64,000 bases of DNA from Actinobacteria bacterium UBA4426. GTDB lineage: Bacteria > Actinomycetota > Actinomycetes > S36-B12. The position numbers and the translations under genes were made by a program. The DNA lies in assembly GCA_002390705.1 (NCBI GenBank), contig DGQA01000018.1, forward strand, positions 1-64,000, in the 5' to 3' direction. Positions 17,070 to 24,452 of the stretch are shown in pieces; the stretch's first letter is position 1, and the number at the start of each line of letters is the position of its first letter. A model generated the notes under the pieces. The model saw only the letters and a list, made by a program, of their open reading frames with translations. It was not told where the DNA came from and ran no database searches.

Positions 17070-17852
17070 CTAGGCCTCAGAAAGAACTTCCATGGCCGAA
17101 TCCATGCCCGAATCCGTAGAAGTACTCGCCGCTTCCCGGGCCGCCCGCTTACCCATGGCCGACTCATTTCCTGCAGACATTATCTCTGGATCTAGATGTG
17201 GCGAATCGATGCTGGTCACTGGAGTGCGCGCCGAGATCCACGAATCTAATGCTGGACCGGATTCAAAGGAGGTAATCAGACAGTAACGTGGAGCAACTCC
17301 CCGATGCCAGACCGCATGGTAGAGCCGTTGGGTATCAATAACAATCTGTGCTCCGGCTGGAAGAGGCACCCGGACTTCGGTTGCGGGGTCATCGCGATCT
17401 TCGCGCAAAATCATGACCGAATCAGAATCCTCCGTCAAGTTATAAAAGGAGCGAACGATCCAGCCTGTTCCTTCAGGGTTAAGCCGGTTGTTGTCATCGC
17501 GGTGCAAATTGTAAATCGCATCAGCATAGGTATTCGGCTGCAACTCAATCACCCGGCAACGACCCACATTCGCACCCACTTCCTGAGCCCGCGCCGTCAA
17601 AATCGGAGCGATGTCAATATTCTCCTGCACCCACACACCATCTTTGTCTGTCTTGGGCGGGGTATGGTTCCAAAATCCGTCACACTCCATATCGCCATAC
17701 GCACTGGCCAGCGGGGCGAATCGAGTATCACCGGATGACTTCCAGTCGACAAAAACCAAGTTTTCCCATTCGCGGGGGTCGGCTTCTTGGTTATAGGAAT
17801 CAACGATTACGAATCCGGATTGGTCAAACACCGGAAGTTTAGTGTGTGTCAT
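17070..17852 (-). CDS. Uncharacterised protein with a 2-oxoglutarate/Fe(II) dioxygenase-like (double-stranded beta-helix) core
   Basis: I do not recognise a named family. From ATG 17852 it has 260 residues. A HxD pair (H117, D119 in LHRDDNN), a downstream H179 in RLYHAVWH and R189 in APRYCLITSF match the spacing of the iron- and 2-oxoglutarate-binding residues of DSBH dioxygenases such as Asp/Arg hydroxylases. Between them is VPLPAGAQIVID, fitting the strand before the distal histidine. The last 45 residues are polar and low-complexity. No signal peptide is seen. The frame continues to GTG/ATG-type codons at 17957, which would overlap trmH. It lies between trmH and cysD on the same strand. 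Substrate unknown; enzymatic role is inference. Confidence 0.6.
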   Translation of the reverse strand: MTHTKLPVFDQSGFVIVDSYNQEADPREWENLVFVDWKSSGDTRFAPLASAYGDMECDGFWNHTPPKTDKDGVWVQENIDIAPILTARAQEVGANVGRCRVIELQPNTYADAIYNLHRDDNNRLNPEGTGWIVRSFYNLTEDSDSVMILREDRDDPATEVRVPLPAGAQIVIDTQRLYHAVWHRGVAPRYCLITSFESGPALDSWISARTPVTSIDSPHLDPEIMSAGNESAMGKRAAREAASTSTDSGMDSAMEVLSEA

Positions 17853-17932
17853 AGGCTCATTTTTGCACTTCGTGCTGGCCGATGGGCCACTCGGGGGCGC
17901 GTGTTGTGCAGCATTTTCATAGAACAATGACA

Positions 17933-18682
17933 CTAAATTACCTGCGAGTACAAGCACAATGCGGCGCTTACGGCAGCATTGAGTGATTCAACGCCGGAGT
18001 CCATCGGAATCCGAACTTGAGAGAAGCTCCACTTACCGGAAACCCACGTTTCACTCACTCCATGGGCTTCTGAACCAATTACCCAGATCGGGTTGCCTGT
18101 GCCCATGGCCGTTTCCGGACCCAATTCAACTGTAGCCTGCCCGCTCAGCACGAAAACGGAACGATCACGTGGCAATACCTCAGGGCCCGCTAATTGAGCG
18201 ATCGGTACATGAAACAGTGACCCGGCACTGCTACGAACCACTTTTGAATTAAATGGGTCAACACACGAGCCGAAAGTGAGTATTCCTGCAGCACCAGCGG
18301 CGTGCGCGGTTCGAATAATGGTCCCCATATTGCCAGGGTCTGCCAGGGAATCAACCACAATTACCTGACCTGAGCTGGACAAGATTTCAGTGGGGTTGCG
18401 CTTAACAATCGTGCACAGCGCCAACACACCTTGGGGTGATTCGGACTCACATAACGCACTCATGGCTTCACTGGACACCAATGTCGTGGAGGTATCAAAA
18501 CTCTCAAATTGCTCAAGATATTCCTCAGTCAGGAACAATTCTTCGATCTGATCACTGGGAGCCATCGCTACCACAGCTGGGCCTTCTGCAAGGAACCGCC
18601 CAGCTGTGTACCGATATGACTTCTTGTGAAGTTTAGTTAATTCTTTAACCCGCTCTGACTTACGCGAGGTTATGGTGCGCAA
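17933..18682 (-). CDS. TrmH/SpoU-family RNA 2'-O-ribose methyltransferase
   Basis: SPOUT-class methyltransferase of 249 residues, probably acting on rRNA or tRNA. The N-terminal substrate-binding part (SERVKELTKLHKKSYR...) resembles the RlmB/TsnR group. The knot domain has motif 1 DSLADPGNMGTIIRTAHAAG, motif 2 WVIGSEAHGVS and motif 3 IPMDSGVESLNAAVSAA. The start is TTG 18682, directly abutting the rplT stop (TAATTG). A gene of this family between rplT and pheS is conserved in actinobacteria; here two further units separate it from pheS. The target nucleotide is not determinable. Confidence 0.9.
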   Translation of the reverse strand: MRTITSRKSERVKELTKLHKKSYRYTAGRFLAEGPAVVAMAPSDQIEELFLTEEYLEQFESFDTSTTLVSSEAMSALCESESPQGVLALCTIVKRNPTEILSSSGQVIVVDSLADPGNMGTIIRTAHAAGAAGILTFGSCVDPFNSKVVRSSAGSLFHVPIAQLAGPEVLPRDRSVFVLSGQATVELGPETAMGTGNPIWVIGSEAHGVSETWVSGKWSFSQVRIPMDSGVESLNAAVSAALCLYSQVI

Positions 18683-19051
18683 TTACGCACTCTGCGTAGT
18701 AACCGCGGCGCGAGCGATTTCAACCAACGCGGCGAAAGCAGCTTCGTCATTCACAGCCAGTTCTGCCAACATGCGACGATCCACTTCAATGTCGGCGGCT
18801 TTCAAGCCCTGAATAAAGCGGTTATAAGTCATGTCGTGGGAGCGAGCTGCAGCGTTGATGCGCTGAATCCATAGCCGACGGAAATCGCCCTTGCGCTTGC
18901 GACGGTCCGCATAGGCGTACACCATGGAGTGGGTGACCTGCTCCTTGGCCTTTCGATACAAACGTGAGCGTTGCCCACGGTAACCAGACGCGCGCTCGAG
19001 AACTACCCGGCGCTTCTTATGCGCATTTACTGAACGCTTTACGCGTGCCAT
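18683..19051 (-). CDS. rplT: 50S ribosomal protein L20
   Basis: 122-residue large-subunit protein needed for early 50S assembly. It begins MARVKRSVNAHKKRR and contains the long basic N-terminal helix (RASGYRGQRSRLYRKAKEQ) followed by the globular domain with RRKRKGDFRRLWIQRINAA. Start ATG 19051 has CAGGAG 6 nt upstream. It follows rpmI after a 76-nt gap that contains no clear promoter. L20 is the autoregulator of the infC-rpmI-rplT operon in Bacillus and E. coli, which is relevant to the structured leader before infC here. Confidence 0.98.
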   Translation of the reverse strand: MARVKRSVNAHKKRRVVLERASGYRGQRSRLYRKAKEQVTHSMVYAYADRRKRKGDFRRLWIQRINAAARSHDMTYNRFIQGLKAADIEVDRRMLAELAVNDEAAFAALVEIARAAVTTQSA

Positions 19052-19127
19052 AACTTCTCCTGAATGTTTGTTAGTTGAAAACTATTTATGTGTACTCTGG
19101 TCGTGAAAGTTTTTTCGGTTCGGTGGT

Positions 19128-19322
19128 TTAGCGACCAAGCATTTTCTTGACCCGCTTTAGGTCTGCTGGCGCAACTTCAAGATCAGCTGCCAAGCGACGG
19201 GTGCGCTTACTCGACTTAACTTCAAGCAAATGGCGGCGGTTAGCCTGCTCGCGCATGATTTTTCCAGTACCGGTTACCTTGAAGCGCTTCTTGGCGCCGC
19301 TATGTGTTTTTTGCTTCGGCAT
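19128..19322 (-). CDS. rpmI: 50S ribosomal protein L35
   Basis: 64-residue very basic protein beginning MPKQKTHSGAKKRFKVTGTGK, the standard L35 start, and ending RVKKMLGR. An AAAGGAA ribosome site lies just upstream of ATG 19322. It is 11 nt after the infC stop and precedes rplT, as in almost all bacteria. Confidence 0.98.
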   Translation of the reverse strand: MPKQKTHSGAKKRFKVTGTGKIMREQANRRHLLEVKSSKRTRRLAADLEVAPADLKRVKKMLGR

Positions 19323-19333
19323 TATTTTTCCTT

Positions 19334-19915
19334 TCAGTCCGTTTCCTGCGAAACAGGAGCAGCGTCGGGTGCAGGAGTGTTCTCCTGCTTCTTTCCTTCA
19401 GACTTTTTCCGCAACGGTGCGAGCACCATGAGCATGTTGCGCCCATCTTGCTTCGGAGCGGCCTCTACAAATCCAATTTCAGCAACATCTTCGGCTAGGC
19501 GACCCAGTAGCTTTATTCCCAGCTCAGGCCTGCTCTGCTCACGTCCGCGGAACATAATCGTGATCTTTACTTTGTCTCCACCCAAGAGGAAACGCGTCAC
19601 ATGGCCTTTTTTTGTCTCGTAATCATGTGAGTCAATCTTGGGTCGAAGCTTCATTTCCTTAATCACAGTATGCGACTGGTTCCTGCGCGATTCACGGTCC
19701 TTAAGAGCTGCTTCATATTTGAATTTGCCAAAATCCATAATCTTGCACACGGGTGGTTTTGACGTAGGTGCAACTTCAACAAGGTCCAGATCTGCTTCAA
19801 GCGCAAGACGGAGGGCGTCTTCAATCTTGACAATCCCCACCTGCTCGCCCGCGGGTCCGACAAGGCGCACCTCAGGGACACGAATCCGGTCGTTGATCCT
19901 TGGTTCGACGCTGAT
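19334..19915 (-). CDS. infC: Translation initiation factor IF-3 (predicted AUC start codon)
   Basis: IF-3 keeps 30S subunits free and proofreads the start codon. From codon 19915 the protein begins ISVEPRINDRIRVPEVRLVGP, the full N-terminal segment conserved in actinobacterial IF-3. A C-terminal domain with LRPKIDSHDYETKKGH and TIMFRGREQSRPELG follows, then a short acidic tail. No ATG, GTG or TTG precedes the conserved N-terminus in frame. ATC 19913-19915 has a perfect AGGAGG at 19920-19925, 4 nt upstream. The first GTG (19870) would cut off 15 conserved residues. Rare AUU/AUC starts in infC are known and let IF-3 repress its own translation. Confidence 0.93.
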   Translation of the reverse strand: MSVEPRINDRIRVPEVRLVGPAGEQVGIVKIEDALRLALEADLDLVEVAPTSKPPVCKIMDFGKFKYEAALKDRESRRNQSHTVIKEMKLRPKIDSHDYETKKGHVTRFLLGGDKVKITIMFRGREQSRPELGIKLLGRLAEDVAEIGFVEAAPKQDGRNMLMVLAPLRKKSEGKKQENTPAPDAAPVSQETD

Positions 19916-19919
19916 GGCG

Positions 19920-19925
19920 CCTCCT
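19920..19925 (-). promoter_or_regulatory. Ribosome binding site of infC
   Basis: Minus-strand AGGAGG, a perfect anti-16S match, 4 nt before the ATC codon at 19915. It is the argument for starting infC at ATC and not at GTG 19870, which has no such site. Confidence 0.75.
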
Positions 19926-19965
19926 ATCAGTTGACAATAAATCGACGGTACTTATCCCCCGAACC

Positions 19966-19994
19966 AAAAAAACTCCGGCGCAGGGCGCACGGAG
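19966..19994 (-). terminator. Intrinsic terminator / candidate attenuator in the infC leader
   Basis: On the minus strand CTCCG-t-GCGC-cct-GCGC-CGGAG (19973-19994) forms a 9-bp, nearly perfect, GC-rich hairpin with a 3-nt loop, followed at once by seven U (19966-19972). This is a textbook Rho-independent terminator. It sits 50 nt before the infC start and about 200 nt after the SseB-family stop. It could simply end the upstream transcript, but its closeness to infC suggests attenuation. An upstream GCGGAG (complement of 20117-20122) could pair with its 5' arm CTCCGT as an antiterminator. Confidence 0.7.
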
Positions 19995-20021
19995 ATATCG
20001 GCAGGATGAGGACACCCTGAA

Positions 20022-20046
20022 GCATGACGCCCCAAAGGGCTCATGC
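20022..20046 (-). promoter_or_regulatory. Stable hairpin in the infC leader
   Basis: GCATGA/TCATGC plus GCCC/GGGC form a 10-bp stem with one bulged base and a small A-rich (plus strand) loop. It is about 27 nt upstream of the terminator hairpin on the transcript. It may belong to a regulatory leader recognised by L20 or IF-3, or be an independent structure. Confidence 0.5.
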
Positions 20047-20070
20047 CTTAACCAGAAAGACTTGCTCCTG

Positions 20071-20086
20071 TGTGCATAAATGCACA
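20071..20086. promoter_or_regulatory. Perfect 16-bp palindrome upstream of infC
   Basis: TGTGCAT-AA-ATGCACA is a perfect inverted repeat with a 2-bp centre. It may be a repressor operator or, as RNA, a small hairpin of the infC leader. On the minus strand it is followed by ACAGGAGCAAG, which resembles a ribosome site but leads to no convincing leader peptide. Confidence 0.4.
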
Positions 20087-20126
20087 AGTTGACTTGTCTT
20101 CTGGTGGGAACCGACGCTCCGCTTGC

Positions 20127-20152
20127 CAGAACTGAGAGCTACCCCAGTTCTG
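20127..20152. repeat. Inverted repeat between the SseB-family gene and infC
   Basis: CAGAACTG at 20127-20134 and CAGTTCTG at 20145-20152 are perfectly complementary across a 10-nt loop. There is no U-run, so it is not an intrinsic terminator by itself. It could be the upstream stem of the infC leader, or mark the 3' end of the preceding transcript. Confidence 0.45.
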
Positions 20153-20197
20153 AGTGCGCTCAGGGTAACAGGTAGGAACGAGGACAATTCCGCAGGC

Positions 20198-20914
20198 CTA
20201 GATATTGCCAAGATACCCGCCGTCGAAGCGGTATTCAGTCTGCTTTCCTAGTCTTTCACGCTCGTGCACCGCGATTCCTGCCGGCACGAAGCTATGTAAA
20301 ACTGAATTTGTCTGAAGAATTTCGCAAACGCGATCGGACACGGAATCTGGTACGTCAAGTTGCAACACTCCATCCGGTAGCTGAGAGAAAGTCACCAGCT
20401 CACATACCTCGCCAAGGAGCCCTTGTAACAGGTGAACTGCCCTTTCTCGCTGATCTCGTCCGGTTAGGGTGACTACGTCTTGTAACGTCACCGTCCTTGC
20501 ATACGGGCCCGCAAGATCAAGGATAAGCGCCTGAGCGTTCTCATCAAGTGCCGCTTCGGCGGCGGCCGGGGCAGAAATGGGCACCGGCCTCGCCCTCGGA
20601 TTCCATGCTGCCAACGAATCAAGACCCGTGAAACCCAAAAGTCCCAACCGACCATCGGTTGCCCTTAAGCATGCCACGCTCATATCTGAACTCTTATCCC
20701 CCGCATTTGGCTGACCAGCAATTTCGGCAACGAGTGCGATAAAAATTCGCGAGGACGACAGCGCTGTCAACAATGGACCAATTTCTACATTTGACATCGC
20801 TGCCTGAAGCGTGGGATCCGCCTCGCCAAGGTCTTGTGACCACTGGGACTGGTAGTCCCCAAGGCTCGCCCTCTGCCCACGATCACTTTCGCCATTTTTG
20901 GCATGCTCGTGCAT
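20198..20914 (-). CDS. SseB-family protein
   Basis: About 238 residues, resembling the SseB N-terminal domain family found next to infC in many actinobacteria; its function is not established. Recognisable segments are DPTLQAAM near the start, TALSSSRIFIALVAE, and LGFTGLDSLAAWNPRARPVP, which fits the family's core pattern. The C-terminal part (LTGRDQRERAVHLLQ onwards) is less familiar. The ATG at 20914 is the best start but has no strong ribosome site, and other starts (ATG 20965, or the ATG before SNVEIG) are possible. It is divergent from the MFS gene with about 31 bp between starts. Confidence 0.65.
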   Translation of the reverse strand: MHEHAKNGESDRGQRASLGDYQSQWSQDLGEADPTLQAAMSNVEIGPLLTALSSSRIFIALVAEIAGQPNAGDKSSDMSVACLRATDGRLGLLGFTGLDSLAAWNPRARPVPISAPAAAEAALDENAQALILDLAGPYARTVTLQDVVTLTGRDQRERAVHLLQGLLGEVCELVTFSQLPDGVLQLDVPDSVSDRVCEILQTNSVLHSFVPAGIAVHERERLGKQTEYRFDGGYLGNI

Positions 20915-20945
20915 ATCGATACTGTACGCACGGGAGAATGCGCAT

Positions 20946-22148
20946 GTGTCATCTGCATTGAACAATCAGACTAGAGCCGCAAAAGCGCCACCATCGTGGC
21001 TGGTGCTTACCGCTGTTGCCCTGGTGGCGGTGAACCTGCGCCCCGTCCTATCGAGCCTTCCCACTCTCACCAGTGACATTGTCGCAACTACGGGTTGGAG
21101 TTCGGCCACAATCGGAGTCCTCACAACAATCCCAGTTTTATGCATGGGAATTTTCGCGCTCACCGTTCCCGCGTTGGCTATGCGCTTTGGTCGCAAGCAC
21201 TTGGTAATCTTGGCCCTGGTCTCCTTAAGCGTCGCAACGTTGCTCCGAGCGGTCGAAGCAGTACCCGAATTGCTCTTTCTTTCAGCTTTTCTTGCGGGAG
21301 TCGGCATCGCATTTGTTGCCGGACTCATCCCCGGAATCGTCAGGGAACAGCTCCCCCACGCCCTCGGTAGGGCAACATCAACCTGGATCGCCGCCCTCAT
21401 GGTTGGGGCCGCCCTCGGTGGGGCCCTCACCGTGCCCATTGCGCAATCGCTTGGGTCATGGTCACTCGCACTGGCGTTCTGGGCGATCCCGGCGCTTATA
21501 GCGCTAGCAGCCTGGACCTTCACCGAACGCAACTCCCCCGCCCATGATCGGCCCTCAACAACGGTGCGAATCCGAGAATTGCCATGGAGAAATAAAATCG
21601 CATGGGCGTTGGCAATGAGCATGACCCTTAATTCAATTATCTTTTACAGTTCACTCGCTTGGATTGCGCCTTCCTACCAAGCTCGTGGCTGGACCCAGGA
21701 GAATGCTGGATGGCTCTTCGGTCTATTCACCAGTGCTCAGGTTGTGGCCGGCTTCGTGCTCGTCGCACTAGCCGTACGGATAAAATATCGTCGGACACTA
21801 TTCACCATCGCCATCGTGGCTACCGCAATTGCGCTCATCTCAATGGCTTGGCTGCCCGACTTCTTACCTTGGCTGATTCTCTTGATCCTCGGTTTTTTTC
21901 TCAGCGGCACATTCGCAATGACCCTCGGGTTGATCAGCGAATACAGCAAAGATTCAGCCAGTGCTGCTCGACTCTCCGCAATGACGTTCTTTATTACCTA
22001 CACGGTCGCCGCTGCCGGCCCGTTAATTGCGGGAGTGCTCCTTGACTATTTTGATTCGTGGTCAATGGTTTTCACCATCTTGGCCGGAATTGCTGTGTTG
22101 CAATTACTCACGGTCTTGCCACTCCGTCGAAATGTACACGTCGACTAA
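20946..22148 (+). CDS. MFS transporter, CynX/NimT-like family
   Basis: Twelve-helix major-facilitator permease of about 400 residues. The first helix carries VNLRPVLSSLPTL, typical of the CynX/NimT group (cyanate, nitroimidazole and other small organic anions). A MRFGRKHLV loop links helices 2 and 3, as in MFS proteins. The start is GTG 20946 with GGGAGA (20932-20937) 8 nt upstream; an ATG 16 codons earlier gives an unlikely hydrophilic Cys/His-rich extension. It is one of two plus-strand genes and ends with a 4-nt overlap against hisG. The substrate cannot be named. Confidence 0.88.
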   Translation: MSSALNNQTRAAKAPPSWLVLTAVALVAVNLRPVLSSLPTLTSDIVATTGWSSATIGVLTTIPVLCMGIFALTVPALAMRFGRKHLVILALVSLSVATLLRAVEAVPELLFLSAFLAGVGIAFVAGLIPGIVREQLPHALGRATSTWIAALMVGAALGGALTVPIAQSLGSWSLALAFWAIPALIALAAWTFTERNSPAHDRPSTTVRIRELPWRNKIAWALAMSMTLNSIIFYSSLAWIAPSYQARGWTQENAGWLFGLFTSAQVVAGFVLVALAVRIKYRRTLFTIAIVATAIALISMAWLPDFLPWLILLILGFFLSGTFAMTLGLISEYSKDSASAARLSAMTFFITYTVAAAGPLIAGVLLDYFDSWSMVFTILAGIAVLQLLTVLPLRRNVHVD

Positions 22149-22990
22149 AGCCTGCACGCTTGAATGTCAGTTACCAGAATGCCTTTTGCCCCTAGTGCAA
22201 ATAGTTCATCCATAATGCGATGCACATCGATGCTGAGCACCATTGCACGTACTGCAGACCACGCTGGATCTTGCAGCGCAGAAATTGTTGGTGATTCAAT
22301 ACCTGGGGTGATCTCACACGCTTGGGGCAACCGGTCATTAGGTATATCAAAATCGACTAAGACATACGATCTGGCCACATTCACACTATGTAGCCGTCTG
22401 CCAAAGGTCTCCTGTGCCTGCGTCCGCTCGGACTTCTCAGGTCGAATCACAATCGCTTCAGATTCCAAAATCGGATCCCCTAGCAATTCCAGTCCAGCGG
22501 CACGCAAGGTGGCGCCAGTAGCCACAACGTCAGCTACAGCGTCGGCAACGCCAAGTGCTACCGCGTTTTCGACCGCGCCATCAAGGCGAACTATTTGCCC
22601 TGAAATCTGGAACCGATCCAGCCAGGCGCGCAGAAGGCCTTCATAGGAAGTGGCGATTCTCTTGCCATTGAGCTCTGCACGTGAACTTATTGAACCTTTG
22701 GGGACAGCCAATCGAAATGTCGATGGGGCAAAGCCAAGCTGCATTATTTCCTGCGCCGGAGCTCCGCTGTCGAGCAACATGTCTCGGCCGGTGATTCCCA
22801 AGTCAATAGTTCCCGCGCCAACATAAATCGCAACGTCTTTTGGACGAAGGAAAAAGAACTCAACCTCGTTTGCCAAGTCGGTTACGGTGAGCGCCCTTGA
22901 ATTAAGTGAGGCCAGATAACCCGCCTCTTTAAGAAGTTGCGCAGCCGGCTGCGCCAATTGCCCCTTATTAGGGATTGCAACCCGCAACAT
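22145..22990 (-). CDS. hisG: ATP phosphoribosyltransferase (long form)
   Basis: First step of histidine synthesis, condensing ATP and PRPP. The 281 residues correspond to the long HisG form: two periplasmic-binding-like lobes with the PRPP loop around DAVADVVATGATLRAAGL, then a C-terminal ACT-like domain (about 210-281) that binds histidine for feedback inhibition. No HisZ partner is needed. It lies 28 nt after hisE, which is the normal actinobacterial hisE-hisG pair. It is the last gene of the long minus-strand run and overlaps the MFS stop codon head-on. Confidence 0.96.
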   Translation of the reverse strand: MLRVAIPNKGQLAQPAAQLLKEAGYLASLNSRALTVTDLANEVEFFFLRPKDVAIYVGAGTIDLGITGRDMLLDSGAPAQEIMQLGFAPSTFRLAVPKGSISSRAELNGKRIATSYEGLLRAWLDRFQISGQIVRLDGAVENAVALGVADAVADVVATGATLRAAGLELLGDPILESEAIVIRPEKSERTQAQETFGRRLHSVNVARSYVLVDFDIPNDRLPQACEITPGIESPTISALQDPAWSAVRAMVLSIDVHRIMDELFALGAKGILVTDIQACRL

Positions 22991-23018
22991 GGCGTGCTCC
23001 TTCGGTTCGGAAAATGGT

Positions 23019-23300
23019 CTATAGGTTCTTGTATATATCTTGAACGCTCAACTCATGTGCGTGCATGAGTATTTCTAGGTGATAAATCAATTGTGAAATT
23101 TCTAATGCTAAAGCTTCTTTGCCTTGGTATTCCGCCGCCATCCATACTTCCGCCGCTTCCTCAACGATCTTCTTCCCAATCGCATGAGTGCCCGCCTGAA
23201 CGAGACGAACTGACGCTGAATTGGTGTCGCCCGTGGCAAGCTTGTGAGACAGCTCCAGATAAAGATCCTCAAAAGTTTTCGTCGAAGGCGTGTGCGTCAC
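23019..23300 (-). CDS. hisE: Phosphoribosyl-ATP pyrophosphatase
   Basis: Second histidine step; hydrolyses phosphoribosyl-ATP. A 93-residue, all-helical MazG-like protein with KIVEEAAEVWMAA and ISQLIYHLEILM supplying the Glu and Asp/His ligands for magnesium. It is a stand-alone HisE; HisI is encoded separately at 61069. GTG 23300 lies 9 nt after the ribH stop, so it is probably co-transcribed with the riboflavin genes. Confidence 0.94.
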   Translation of the reverse strand: MTHTPSTKTFEDLYLELSHKLATGDTNSASVRLVQAGTHAIGKKIVEEAAEVWMAAEYQGKEALALEISQLIYHLEILMHAHELSVQDIYKNL

Positions 23301-23309
23301 GTGCCGAGT

Positions 23310-23816
23310 CTACCGAAAGCCGGTTGCTGTTGAACTTCCCGTCAGCGCGAACGTGTCCCGTGCCAACAAGGCCATGGAAAGGGCGGCCCCCACCGCCTCC
23401 GATCCCTTGTCTTGCGGTGAATCCGCCAAACCTGCTCGGTCAAGCGCTTCCTGCTCACTATCAACAGTCAGTAAGCCAAACCCAATCGGTATCTGGCTGT
23501 CAAGGCCCACTCGAAGCAATCCTTGTGTCGCCGCGCTGCAAACATATTCAAAATGTGGTGTGCCACCACGAATCACCACGCCGAGGGCAATCAACGCATC
23601 AAATCTCCCGCTTCGCGCCGCAAGTTGGGCCCCCAGGGGTAATTCGAATGCGCCGGGAACCTGGATTAGTTCATACGTAGAGCCGGCTTGTTCACAAGCT
23701 AGCGTGGCACCGCCGATTAAGCCGTTCATCACGACCTCATGCCATTGCGCGGCGATTATGCACGTGCGAAGACCTTCTGCGTTTAAGTCCAAATGTGGAG
23801 CACTTCCGCCACTCAT
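23310..23816 (-). CDS. ribH: 6,7-dimethyl-8-ribityllumazine synthase
   Basis: Makes lumazine from ribitylaminouracil and dihydroxybutanone phosphate; assembles as pentamers or capsids. The 168 residues include VPGAFELPLGAQ, ALGVVIRGGTPHFEYV with the catalytic histidine, and PIGFGLLTVDSEQEALDRAG. It overlaps the ribE stop by 4 nt. No ribBA gene, the source of its dihydroxybutanone phosphate, lies in this cluster. Confidence 0.96.
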   Translation of the reverse strand: MSGGSAPHLDLNAEGLRTCIIAAQWHEVVMNGLIGGATLACEQAGSTYELIQVPGAFELPLGAQLAARSGRFDALIALGVVIRGGTPHFEYVCSAATQGLLRVGLDSQIPIGFGLLTVDSEQEALDRAGLADSPQDKGSEAVGAALSMALLARDTFALTGSSTATGFR

Positions 23817-24436
23817 GAGGTCTCCTTCGGTGGTGCGAACGCGAGAATGCGCTCAACGTATTTGGCAATTGCGTCAACCTCAAGGTTAACTTGGCTGCCC
23901 ACTTCAAGTTTCCCCAATGTCGTATCTTTCATCGTTGTCGGAATTAGCGAGACACTAAACCACTGGTGTTTCGCGGTGGGTTCCGTCACTGCGACCACCG
24001 TTAAAGAAACCCCGCTGACCGTTATTGAACCCTTTTCAACGACGTAACGCGCGATCTCCGGTGATAGGTCAAATGAGATAATTGTCCAGTCTTCACTGGG
24101 CTCAATCGATCGCACGACTGCGACGGCATCAACGTGTCCCTGAACGATATGGCCGCCCATGCGACCGGTGAGTGGCATTGCCCGTTCAATATTCACCAAA
24201 TCACCAATGCTCAAATCCCCCATCGCACTGCGCATGAGTGTTTCGTTCATGAGATCAGCTGAAAAACTTTCGTGATCAAATTCGGTAACGGTTAGGCACA
24301 CTCCGTTGACTGCAATTGAGGCGCCAACTTTCGCGTCCTCTAACACACCGAGTGCCAAGAACGTCATGTGAGCAGAATCTGAACCAGCGCGTATTGCGCT
24401 CACCGAACCCGTGGTTTCAACAATGCCGGTGAACAT
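23813..24436 (-). CDS. ribE: Riboflavin synthase alpha chain
   Basis: Dismutates two lumazines to riboflavin. The 207 residues contain two lumazine-binding barrels, each with the family pattern: MFTGIVETTGSV and GVCLTVTEF in the first, GHIVQGHVDAV and GVSLTVVAVT in the second. It is preceded by ribD (16-nt gap) and followed by ribH with a 4-nt overlap. No FMN riboswitch is visible in the short upstream gap. Confidence 0.96.
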   Translation of the reverse strand: MFTGIVETTGSVSAIRAGSDSAHMTFLALGVLEDAKVGASIAVNGVCLTVTEFDHESFSADLMNETLMRSAMGDLSIGDLVNIERAMPLTGRMGGHIVQGHVDAVAVVRSIEPSEDWTIISFDLSPEIARYVVEKGSITVSGVSLTVVAVTEPTAKHQWFSVSLIPTTMKDTTLGKLEVGSQVNLEVDAIAKYVERILAFAPPKETS

Positions 24437-24452
24437 GGCCCAACTCTAGTGG

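Noticed and set aside
20898..20945. Upstream ATG for the MFS transporter giving a 16-residue longer protein
   Set aside because: The extension is hydrophilic and unlike MFS N-termini, whereas GTG 20946 has GGGAGA at the right distance.
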